Assembly (NCBI GenBank): GCA_937928665.1
Contig: CALFVM010000201.1
Span: 1-18,188 of the forward strand
DNA length: 18,188 nucleotides
Reading direction: 5' to 3'
From: an uncultured Candidatus Methylacidiphilales bacterium
Lineage (GTDB): Bacteria > Verrucomicrobiota > Verrucomicrobiia > Methylacidiphilales > CALFVM01
Shown: positions 6,789 through 13,849 of the stretch, one piece after another
Layout: each line of letters opens with the position of its first letter
How positions within the stretch are numbered: position 1 is the stretch's first letter
The notes under the pieces: generated by a model
The model's input: only the letters and a program-made list of their open reading frames with translations
The model's database searches: none
Told to the model about the DNA's origin: nothing
Made by a program: the position numbers and the translations under genes

Positions 6789-8018
6789 TTGAAGGGATGG
6801 GCAGGATTTCTGTGGGAGTTTCGGCGGGCACTGGGGTTTGGGCTCTTGGCCGCGTTTTTGTCGAGCTTTGGTCAGACCTACTTCATCTCTCTATTTCTGG
6901 AGCCAGTGTCTGCCCGGGCGGGAATCACTGTGGGGGATTTCGGAACCGGGTATGCAGTCGCCACGCTGATCTCCGGGCTTTTGCTGGTGCGACTGGGCAG
7001 GTGGCTGGACGGGGCGGGGGAGGCGGCGACGTTTGCCCCGCTGGGGTTGGCTTTGGCGGCGGGTTTGAGTTTGATGGCGTGGTGTCCGCACCCGGTGGTG
7101 TTGTTCCTCGGTTTTTTTCTGGTTCGGTTTTCCGGTCAGGGGGGCATGGGATTGGTTTCGACCTCGGCGATGGCGCGTTATTTCTCCCGGAGGCGGGGGA
7201 TGGCTCTGTCGGTGGCCTCTTTGGGATTTCCGTTGGGTGAGGTGATTCTGCCGGGGACGGTGCTTGGGTTGTCGATGCTGTTGGGATGGAGAGGGTTCCT
7301 GTTTGGGTTGGCCGTGGTGCTGGTGGCGGTGGTCGCCGGGCCGGGTCGCTGGCTGACGTCGCGACCTTTGCGCGGGGACGCGCCACCGCTGGTGCCGGTG
7401 GACAAGGTGGAGGGTGGCCGTTTTGTGTGGTTTCGGGATCCTTTTTTTATTTGGGTGACCGTGGTGACGGGGCTGACTGGGCCGTTTTTAGGAACGATTG
7501 TGTTGCTTTATCAGTTGCCGATTGCAGCGGAGCGTGGCGTGGAAGTAGGTTGGGTGGCGACGAGTTTTTCGATTTTTGCGCTGGTGCGGGCTGGGGTGTC
7601 GCTGGGGATTGGTCCGGCAATAGATCGCTGGGGTGGTCGTTGCTTGTTTGCGTGGGGATTCCTGCCGATCCTCGGGGCGATTTGGAGTTACGCCTTGGTT
7701 CCGGGGCCGATGGGGTTGCTGGGGTTTTATGTCGGGTTGGGGATTTTTTTTGGGATGGGACCGGTGGTGACCGCCATGTTGGCGGAGGTGTATGGAGCCC
7801 GGCAGATTGGGGAGGTGCGGGGCACGGGAAATGCGGCCGGAGTGATCAGTTCAGCATTGGGGCCGTTTGCGGCGGGCTGGCTGTTGAACGCGGGGGCGAC
7901 TTACGGGCAGATCGTGTTGGGTCTGGCGTGGATGACAGCGGCTTCGGCGGTTGGTGCGGTGTTGATCTGGCTTGGTTACCTGCGGCAATCAGCCCGCAGG
8001 CCGGTGGGTTCCGGTTGA
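6789..8018 (+). CDS. Major facilitator superfamily transporter
   Basis: A 409-aa, strongly hydrophobic protein with about 12 predicted membrane helices in two halves. The halves are separated by a basic central loop (residues about 195-210, GRWLTSRPLRGDAPP). MFS-like cytoplasmic loop motifs include RLGRWLDGAGE (after TM2), SRRRGMALSVASLGFPLGE (TM4-5 region) and PAIDRWGGR in the second half. The pattern resembles oxalate:formate-antiporter-type or monocarboxylate-type MFS members, but the substrate cannot be read from the sequence. The chosen start is TTG at 6789, preceded by GAAAGGG about 5 bases upstream; the nearby ATG at 6797 is in another frame. The gene is convergent with the outer-membrane protein gene, 82 bp apart. 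Confidence 0.9.
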   Translation: MKGWAGFLWEFRRALGFGLLAAFLSSFGQTYFISLFLEPVSARAGITVGDFGTGYAVATLISGLLLVRLGRWLDGAGEAATFAPLGLALAAGLSLMAWCPHPVVLFLGFFLVRFSGQGGMGLVSTSAMARYFSRRRGMALSVASLGFPLGEVILPGTVLGLSMLLGWRGFLFGLAVVLVAVVAGPGRWLTSRPLRGDAPPLVPVDKVEGGRFVWFRDPFFIWVTVVTGLTGPFLGTIVLLYQLPIAAERGVEVGWVATSFSIFALVRAGVSLGIGPAIDRWGGRCLFAWGFLPILGAIWSYALVPGPMGLLGFYVGLGIFFGMGPVVTAMLAEVYGARQIGEVRGTGNAAGVISSALGPFAAGWLLNAGATYGQIVLGLAWMTAASAVGAVLIWLGYLRQSARRPVGSG

Positions 8019-8100
8019 GAGGAGGTACGTCTGGCCGTCTGGCTGTCGGGTCGATGATCCGGTGACCAGGCGAGCGGCGAGCTTTGGGCCTTCGGGGGAT

Positions 8101-9036
8101 TTAGAACCTGCCCGAGACGGAGAACTGGACGTAGGGAGCTCCTTCGGCCTTGATGGATTCCCCAGCGCGGGAGTATTCCCACTTGCGGTAGGGGACGTAC
8201 CCGCCTTCGATTTCGGCAGTCAGGGCAGGTGAGAATTTGTAGGAGACGCCGCCGCCTGTGCGGAACTCGACATATTCGACGGGATCGTTATTCAGGGAGG
8301 GAAGTCCGTTGCGGGTGCCGAGTGTTTCGCTGACGGTGTAGGTTCCGCCTTTGGCTTCCCCGCCGACGAAGAGGGTCCACTGGTCCGTCGGCGCATATTC
8401 GAGACGGGGCTTGGGGAAGAGGGCCATGAGGGTCCATTGGCGGTGGAATTTCCAGCGGACGCCGGCACCGGGAAAGACGGGTAGTCGGCGGCGGGGATCG
8501 ACCGAAACGCCGAAGAACCATTGGAGGTCGGGGTTGACGATGTAGGTGCCGCCGAGGATGAAGAGAGCGTTGACGTCATCGAAGGTGATGTCTTCAAAAT
8601 CGCTGTAAATGCCCGGTTGGATCTCCGCCCGGATGAGCCACTTTTCGGAGAGTTGGATGTCACTGCCGAGAACCAAGGCGACGGATTGAAGGGTGTTGGG
8701 GATAAACGCGGGTGCGTTCGGCAGGCCAAAGGAGAACCGATCCCAGGCGACCCCGGCACGGACGGCAGCGTTCTTTGCAACCGGGAAGGTGGAGGCGTAG
8801 TAAATGCTGGAGTTAATTTCGGTGACGTTACCCAGGTCGTTGAGGCGCTTGGCGTTGGCGGCTCCGACATAGGAGATCGACGCTGAATATTCATGCCCGG
8901 CTGTTTCGAGTAATTGATCAACCCGGACAAGAAAATCGGTGTCGCGCACGGGAGTGCCTTGGCCGAGAAGAATTTCCTGAGCGGAAGCTGTTACGCCGCC
9001 CAGAACCAGAAATACGAGCACCCGGATCACGTTCAT
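8101..9036 (-). CDS. Predicted outer-membrane beta-barrel protein
   Basis: A 311-aa protein with a clear Sec signal peptide (residues 1-19, MNVIRVLVFLVLGGVTASAQ, likely cut after ASA). The mature part consists of alternating aromatic/hydrophobic beta strands and ends YVQFSVSGRF; a C-terminal Phe is the classical BAM recognition signal of outer-membrane barrels. Segments such as LFPKPRLEY and repeated WLIRAEIQPGIYSDF/WFFGVSVDPRRRLP strands are reminiscent of the DUF6268 barrel family; this assignment is from memory and unverified. It has no plug or TonB box, so it is not a TonB receptor. Its function is unknown. It is divergent from the Tat-exported amine oxidase. Confidence 0.82.
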   Translation of the reverse strand: MNVIRVLVFLVLGGVTASAQEILLGQGTPVRDTDFLVRVDQLLETAGHEYSASISYVGAANAKRLNDLGNVTEINSSIYYASTFPVAKNAAVRAGVAWDRFSFGLPNAPAFIPNTLQSVALVLGSDIQLSEKWLIRAEIQPGIYSDFEDITFDDVNALFILGGTYIVNPDLQWFFGVSVDPRRRLPVFPGAGVRWKFHRQWTLMALFPKPRLEYAPTDQWTLFVGGEAKGGTYTVSETLGTRNGLPSLNNDPVEYVEFRTGGGVSYKFSPALTAEIEGGYVPYRKWEYSRAGESIKAEGAPYVQFSVSGRF

Positions 9037-9241
9037 TTCGAAGGAATATGAGGACTTTTACGCAAAGGCAAACCGGAAGCGAGAGGCAGTCTGGATGATG
9101 AAAAAAGGTTTCAGGTAAAACCGGAAAAATGGGCCCTCACGCCTTCTTGCGGAAGGGCGCCCTGCCTCCGGGTGGAACGGGATCAAATACCCTTGAAAGT
9201 CTCGGGGCTACGTTTATCGCTTGTGAACGCAACCATTTTTC
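9037..9241. promoter_or_regulatory. Divergent intergenic region with a small GC-rich hairpin
   Basis: A 205-bp gap between the divergent outer-membrane barrel and amine-oxidase genes. It contains an imperfect hairpin at 9140-9159 (CGCCTTC, loop, GAAGGGCG with one bulge), flanked by the palindromes GGGCCC (9131-9136) and AGGGCGCCCT (9154-9163). No T-tract follows, so it is not a typical terminator; an operator or mRNA leader structure is possible. A TTGAAA at 9193-9198 has no well-spaced -10 partner. Neither start has a recognisable Shine-Dalgarno. Confidence 0.3.
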
Positions 9242-10624
9242 ATGAACCCGGAAACACGCGAACCTATGGGAAAACACGGTCGGCGGTATTTTTTACGGCT
9301 GGCTGGGTTGTCCGCCCTTGTTATGGGTTGGAGCTCTTCAAGCTTGGCCCAGGGAGCATCTTCGGCCCGCCGTATCTTGATCGTTGGTGGAGGAATCTCT
9401 GGCTTGGCCGCCAGTGAACGTTTGCGGGCGGCAGGGTTTTCAACGGTGATTCTCGAAGCGCGGAACCGGTTGGGCGGGAGGGTTTGGACGGATGCCAACG
9501 GGTTTGATCTGGGAGCGAGTTGGATTCACGGGCGCAAGGGCAATCCGCTGATGGCTTTGGTGCAGGGGTCCAAGGCGGGGACATTCGCTTTTGATTACGA
9601 GAATCAGTGGAGGTATTCGGCCTCCGGAGAGGTGGATGACGCGGCGAGTGCCTCCATTGACCGGGATTTCGAAAATTTGCAGAAGATCATTGTCCGTGCG
9701 CAAGGCAAGGCATCGCCCGCCACGGCCTTGAGCACAGTGGTGGATGCGGAACTGAGTAAGATGGATGGGTTCCGGCGGGTTGGGCTGCGGTATGCGGTCA
9801 ACTCGCAGATCGTTCATGAGTATGCCGCAGACCCGAACGCGTTATCCCTGCGCTTCTATGACGAGGGAAGCGAGCAGGCGGGTGGTGATTTGCTCATTCC
9901 CGGTGGGTATCGGCAGCTTCTGGGTGCTCTGGGAACGCCAGAGGATGTGCGCTTGGACCATGTGGTGAAAAAGATTGCCTGGGAGGGGCAGCAGGTCACG
10001 GTCGAAACGAGTCAGGGTCCCATAACCGGTGAGGCCGCCATCGTGACACTGCCCTTGGGTGTTCTTCAATCAGGCAAGGTTGCTTTCGCGCCGGAACTTC
10101 CTTCGGGACACCGACAAGCGATTGGGCGTTTGGGGTTCGGAACGTTGAACAAACTGTTTTTACGTTTCCCTCGGATTGCCTGGCCGAAGGAGCCGCATTT
10201 GTTTGGGTTTGTCGGGGATGGCTGGTGGGAGGAGTGGGTGAACTTTGCTCCAGTCAACGGGCAACCTGTGCTCCTGGGTTTCAACGCGGGTGCCATTGGG
10301 AAACAGGCTGAGAAACTGTCCGATCGAGACCTCGCGGAATCGGCTATGCGGGTGTTGCGGTCGATGTTCGGCAAGTCGCTGCCCGCACCGACGCAGGTGG
10401 TGGCCACCCGCTGGGCCAGTGACCCGTTTGCGGGCGGGTCATATTCATCCTATGCACCGGGAAGTTCCCCCCAGGACCGGCGCACGCTGGTCAGCCCAGT
10501 GTCGCCGCGCCTGATTTTTGCCGGGGAAGCCTGTTCGTTGGACCATCCCGCCACAGTTCACGGGGCACTTTCGAGCGGACGGCAAGCCGCAGAGTCGCTG
10601 ATCCAACAACTCCGGGCGAGTTGA
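9242..10624 (+). CDS. Tat-exported FAD-dependent amine oxidase (flavin monoamine/polyamine oxidase family)
   Basis: A 460-aa flavoprotein that likely oxidises an amine or polyamine with O2 to an aldehyde, H2O2 and ammonia or amine. The N-terminus has a twin-arginine signal (GRRYFLRLAG, Arg14-Arg15, then a hydrophobic stretch to about residue 40), suggesting periplasmic export of the folded, FAD-loaded enzyme. The Rossmann motif ILIVGGGISGLAAS is followed by ILEARNRLGGRVWT. Substrate-domain landmarks are FDLGASWIHG and RWASDPFAGGSYSSYAPGS. The C-terminal FAD motif is IFAGEACSLDHPATVHGALS. This matches the MAO/PAO/LSD1-like family at its normal length. ATG 9242 is used; ATG 9266 would give a shorter Tat signal and is equally possible. 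The substrate is not determined. Confidence 0.9.
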   Translation: MNPETREPMGKHGRRYFLRLAGLSALVMGWSSSSLAQGASSARRILIVGGGISGLAASERLRAAGFSTVILEARNRLGGRVWTDANGFDLGASWIHGRKGNPLMALVQGSKAGTFAFDYENQWRYSASGEVDDAASASIDRDFENLQKIIVRAQGKASPATALSTVVDAELSKMDGFRRVGLRYAVNSQIVHEYAADPNALSLRFYDEGSEQAGGDLLIPGGYRQLLGALGTPEDVRLDHVVKKIAWEGQQVTVETSQGPITGEAAIVTLPLGVLQSGKVAFAPELPSGHRQAIGRLGFGTLNKLFLRFPRIAWPKEPHLFGFVGDGWWEEWVNFAPVNGQPVLLGFNAGAIGKQAEKLSDRDLAESAMRVLRSMFGKSLPAPTQVVATRWASDPFAGGSYSSYAPGSSPQDRRTLVSPVSPRLIFAGEACSLDHPATVHGALSSGRQAAESLIQQLRAS

Positions 10625-10651
10625 TGCTGTTGTCCGTCGGCGTAGGCGTTC

Positions 10652-10665
10652 GGCTGAAATCAGCC
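10652..10665. terminator. Short stem-loop between convergent genes
   Basis: GGCTG-AAAT-CAGCC forms a perfect 5-bp stem with a 4-base loop. It sits between the amine-oxidase stop and the uxaE stop, and it includes the uxaE stop codon (10660-10662). There is no U-tract on either strand, so it would be at best a weak bidirectional terminator. Confidence 0.25.
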
Positions 10666-11931
10666 AAAGAGGGGGCGGAGGTGGCGTTCGAGGAGGTTGT
10701 AGGTGACGTTGCGGGCGACGGGTTCGCGGAACTCGCGCAGGGCATCCGTGAAGCGTGAGCCCATTCTGGCCGCAAGCTTGAAGGAGACATGGAGGAGCTG
10801 GCGGAAGTCGGGATTAAACCCTGGATGGCCCGGTTCGTGGCGGAGGGCGGCAGCATAGGCCAGGCCGTCCCACCTGGCGACTTCCGCCAGGGTGGGCAGG
10901 CGGTCGCGCCGCACATCGATAACGGTGGCGTAGGGAGCGGTCAGTTCGTCGAAGTGCTGGAGAGCCTGGGCGTAAAGATCATGTGCAATGGCCAGACCTT
11001 CGCCTCCAGCTTCGGCCAAGCCGATGACTTCTTCCAGCCAGGTAGTGCCAGCGGTTTTGAGGTGGAGTCCGGCACCGTGTTGCTGGATGAGGCGGCGGAT
11101 GACAGGGTAGAGGGAGAACTTATCGCTGCCAGAATGGACGCTGAGTTTGAGTCCGGCGGGCAGGTTAAACTCCCGCACCGCCCAGGCCAACACGCAGAGG
11201 TCGTCTTCAAACTCGCGGGCGAAGCGGTCGAGGTCGCCGACGTAATCGACCCCTTTGTTGAAACGTCCGAAGAACTTGGGCGCAATGGTTCGGACAGGGA
11301 CACCCTCGCGCGCCAGCATAGCCAGGATATAGAGGAGTTCGGCGGGCGACTGGGGCTGGTCCGTTTCGTCCATGGAGACTTCGGCAACGTAACCGTTTTC
11401 TCCTTTGCGGGAGGCGATATGGCGGTGGATGCGCCCGGCCTCTTGTGCCGCGGAAAGGAACTTCGCCGCAGCTTCGGTCGCACCCTCCGCGCCGAGAACA
11501 AGGGGTTCCGTCAGCCCGGGAATGGCAATGGGCCCGAAGCGCGGGCGGAGGTCAGCGATGAATCCATCGACCTCAGACCGGTCAGGCGTTCGGCCGATTT
11601 GATCGGCCACGTCCAGGGTGAAGAAGTCGGAGGGTTCGAGAAAACGGTCCACCGTGGTCAGGTTGATGTGGTCGGCATCGACGAAGTAAGGGTGGGTCCA
11701 GCCCAGAGCAGCGGTGGCGGCATCAGCGCAGGCGCGGACCTGCGCAGGCTCGCTGCCGATGAGGGTATGTTCCCGGTTGGATTTGTTCCAGATGGGATGC
11801 ACCAAAGTGCCCGAGACGGCGATTGATTGAATGGCGGCGAGTTGGGCTTCGGCTTCAAAACCGAAGCGGTCACCGACGCCGAAGGTGAAGCGGGGGAGGT
11901 CCACGGCGGATTTCTGGTGAGAATGGATCAA
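10660..11931 (-). CDS. uxaE: Tagaturonate epimerase family protein (UxaE-like)
   Basis: A 423-aa protein resembling the UxaE family, which interconverts D-tagaturonate and D-fructuronate by C4 epimerisation in hexuronate catabolism. Supporting stretches are FTFGVGDRFGFEAEAQL near the N-terminus, AEVSMDETDQPQSPAELLYI, KFFGRFNKGVDYVGDL, LSVHSGSDKFSLYP, LHLKTAGTTWLEEVIGLA and RHEPGHPGFNPDFRQLLHVS, consistent with a metal-dependent TIM-barrel. The start is TTG at 11931, overlapping the aminotransferase stop by 4 bp (TTGA). The family N-terminus fits here, and no in-frame ATG occurs until far inside. It is the last gene of the glycan operon, an unexpected place for a catabolic enzyme. It might instead act on a related ulosonic or keto-uronic sugar. 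Confidence 0.82.
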   Translation of the reverse strand: MIHSHQKSAVDLPRFTFGVGDRFGFEAEAQLAAIQSIAVSGTLVHPIWNKSNREHTLIGSEPAQVRACADAATAALGWTHPYFVDADHINLTTVDRFLEPSDFFTLDVADQIGRTPDRSEVDGFIADLRPRFGPIAIPGLTEPLVLGAEGATEAAAKFLSAAQEAGRIHRHIASRKGENGYVAEVSMDETDQPQSPAELLYILAMLAREGVPVRTIAPKFFGRFNKGVDYVGDLDRFAREFEDDLCVLAWAVREFNLPAGLKLSVHSGSDKFSLYPVIRRLIQQHGAGLHLKTAGTTWLEEVIGLAEAGGEGLAIAHDLYAQALQHFDELTAPYATVIDVRRDRLPTLAEVARWDGLAYAAALRHEPGHPGFNPDFRQLLHVSFKLAARMGSRFTDALREFREPVARNVTYNLLERHLRPLFG

Positions 11932-13070
11932 AGCGTGAAGGAAAGGCAGGCCTCAATCACCCGGTCAAGTTCATCCTCAGTCATGTCGGTGAAAAATGGG
12001 AGACGGACCAGACAATCGGCAGCCCGACGGGTTTGGGGCAGGTCGGGTTGGTTGGGCAGACCGAGCGTGTGCGCCATTTCGGAGTCATGCAACGGCTGAT
12101 AGTGGAAGACGGCGAGGATATCTCGGGTGCGGAGATGGGCAATGAACCGGGAACGTGCCTGCAGGCTGGGAAGAACCAGGTAGAAGAGATGCCAGGCTGG
12201 GTCGCAATTATTCGGGATCGTCGGCAAGATAATGCCCTGGTGCTCCGCCCAGGGTTGCAGATGGGAGCGGTAGCTGTCCCAGATGGTTTGGCGTCGGGCT
12301 TGGACAAGGTCCCTGCTTTCAAGCTGGGCAAGCAGGAAAGCGGCAAGCAGGTCGGCCAGGGCGAAGCTCGAACCGAGATCAACCCAACTGTACTTGTCCA
12401 CCTGTCCCCGGAAGAACCGCTTCCGGTTGGTGCCTTTGTCCCGAAGGATTTCAGCTCGTTCAAGCAGCCGGTTGTGGTTAAGGAGAAGGGCACCGCCCTC
12501 GCCGCAGGTGAAGTTTTTGGTTTCGTGAAAGCTCAGGGTGGCCATGTCGCCAAAAGAGCCGAGGGGTCGCCCCCGATAGGTTCCGAGGAGGCCGTGGGCG
12601 TTGTCTTCGATCAGGACAAGGCTGTGGGCACGGGCGATGGACAGGAGTGCGTCCAAATCACAAGCGATGCCGCCGTAGTGCACGGCGACGATGGCGCGGG
12701 TGCGCGGGGAGATGGCGGCGGGGACGAGGCTTTCATCAAGATTGAAGGTGTCCGGGCGCACATCCACAAAGACCGGTTTGGCTCCGTGGAGAACGAAGGC
12801 GTTGGCCGTGGAGACGAAGGAGAAGGACGGCATGATCACTTCATCACCGGGCTGTAAATCGAGCAGCAGGGCGCACATTTCTAGGGCATCGGTGCAGGAA
12901 GGGGTGAGGAGAACGTGCCGGGCCCCCGTCAGAGATTGGAGAAGCTCTTGACACTGCGCGGAAAACGGCCCGTCGCCGGAAGCGTGGCCGGCGAGGATGG
13001 CGCGTGACATATAGTGGAGTTCCCGGCTCACAATCGTGGGCCGGTTGAAGGGAATAGCAGCAGGTTTCAT
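11928..13070 (-). CDS. wecE: dTDP-4-amino-4,6-dideoxygalactose transaminase (WecE/RffA type)
   Basis: A 380-aa PLP-dependent DegT/DnrJ/EryC1 aminotransferase. Close similarity to E. coli WecE is visible along the whole length: TPSCTDALEMCALLLD, GDEVIMPSFSFVSTANAFVL, FVDVRPDTFNLDESL, IEDNAHG (Asp156), SFHETKNFTCGEGG (PLP Lys185), RDKGTNRKRFFRGQVDKYSW and FHYQPLH. WecE converts dTDP-4-keto-6-deoxy-D-glucose plus glutamate to dTDP-Fuc4N, a building block of enterobacterial common antigen and O-antigens. The substrate genes (rmlA, rmlB) are not in the window. The ATG at 13070 overlaps the preceding methyltransferase stop by one base (TGATG), and its own stop overlaps uxaE. Assignment to the family is certain; the exact stereochemistry of the product is probable. 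Confidence 0.92.
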   Translation of the reverse strand: MKPAAIPFNRPTIVSRELHYMSRAILAGHASGDGPFSAQCQELLQSLTGARHVLLTPSCTDALEMCALLLDLQPGDEVIMPSFSFVSTANAFVLHGAKPVFVDVRPDTFNLDESLVPAAISPRTRAIVAVHYGGIACDLDALLSIARAHSLVLIEDNAHGLLGTYRGRPLGSFGDMATLSFHETKNFTCGEGGALLLNHNRLLERAEILRDKGTNRKRFFRGQVDKYSWVDLGSSFALADLLAAFLLAQLESRDLVQARRQTIWDSYRSHLQPWAEHQGIILPTIPNNCDPAWHLFYLVLPSLQARSRFIAHLRTRDILAVFHYQPLHDSEMAHTLGLPNQPDLPQTRRAADCLVRLPFFTDMTEDELDRVIEACLSFTL

Positions 13071-13849
13071 CAGCTGGATCTCTCTGCATCAGGCCGACTG
13101 GTGGCCAGGATCCCGTGGTAGTCTCCCAAGCTGGGGTGGCGGAAGCGGGCCAGGCAGGCCTCCCCGAAAGAGGCTCCCCAGTTGGTGAGAGCACCGTTCC
13201 ATCGAATATAGGACAGCAGAACACGAGTGGGCCAAAAGTGGAGGGGCTCGGCCCGATGACAGATGAAGCCGGTGCTTTCAAGTGTCGCGATGAAGTCGCG
13301 CCCACTCATGCGGAGGGTGCGGCGGAGCGGACCGTTATGAAGGGGTTCGAGGAAAAGAGCCTGGCCGTCGGGTGCGAGGCGCTGATGCAGGGCACGGAGC
13401 GTGGTGTGGACTTCACGGGTATTCCGACAAGCTAACGTGATGGTGGCCACGGAAACAGCCACATCAAAAGGCCCAGTCACGGGTGGTTCAAAGATGGAAC
13501 CCTGGACGAACTGGATACTCGGCTCGAGGGCGTTTTTGCGGGCCACCTCAAGGGTGAGAGGGGAAAAATCAATTCCAGTCACCTGGGCACCGCGTCGTGC
13601 CAGTTCGTGGGAAAAACGTCCGGTGCCACAGCCAAGTTCCAGCACACGCTTTCCCTGAAGATCAGGCAGGGCAGAGTCGAGAAAGGCGCACTGCTCGGCG
13701 TGGTACCGCAAATTAAGATGGGGATTGGCCCACATGGAGATGGAGGTGCCATCGAAGTGAGCGGCCTTGGCATCCCAGAAATCAGGTTTGGAATAAACTT
13801 CGGTGCGGTTAACGCGGGCGCGGATTTGAGAGAGCAAATCCATTTTCAT
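13070..13849 (-). CDS. Class I SAM-dependent methyltransferase (operon, second)
   Basis: A 259-aa cytoplasmic protein with a class I SAM-binding fold: motif I VLELGCGTGRFSHEL, the acidic residue after strand 2 in VTGIDFSPL, and a post-II segment FDVAVSVATITLA. The C-terminal part (GFICHRAEPLHFWPTRVLLS) is variable and may define the substrate. Position between an ATP-grasp ligase and a nucleotide-sugar aminotransferase suggests O- or N-methylation of a sugar or of its acyl group; this is inference. ATG 13849 is preferred over ATG 13864 because it gives a 4-bp ATGA overlap with the ATP-grasp stop and has GGGAGG 7 bases upstream. Confidence 0.85.
   Translation of the reverse strand: MKMDLLSQIRARVNRTEVYSKPDFWDAKAAHFDGTSISMWANPHLNLRYHAEQCAFLDSALPDLQGKRVLELGCGTGRFSHELARRGAQVTGIDFSPLTLEVARKNALEPSIQFVQGSIFEPPVTGPFDVAVSVATITLACRNTREVHTTLRALHQRLAPDGQALFLEPLHNGPLRRTLRMSGRDFIATLESTGFICHRAEPLHFWPTRVLLSYIRWNGALTNWGASFGEACLARFRHPSLGDYHGILATSRPDAERSS

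Noticed and set aside
7286..8065. Gly/Trp-rich alternative frame inside the MFS gene
   Set aside because: It is a same-strand shadow of the transporter; the transporter frame has regular membrane helices.
9193..9218. Possible sigma-70 promoter (TTGAAA and TTTATC) before the amine oxidase
   Set aside because: Spacing of 14 bases and a poor -10 match; not better than chance.
10789..11826. Long plus-strand open frame (345 codons) antisense to uxaE
   Set aside because: The minus-strand frame encodes a recognisable UxaE protein. The antisense product is low-complexity, without any known motif, as expected opposite a gene in G+C-rich DNA.
12033..12857. Plus-strand open frame (274 codons) antisense to wecE
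   Set aside because: The opposite strand encodes a full WecE homologue; the antisense frame has no family signature.
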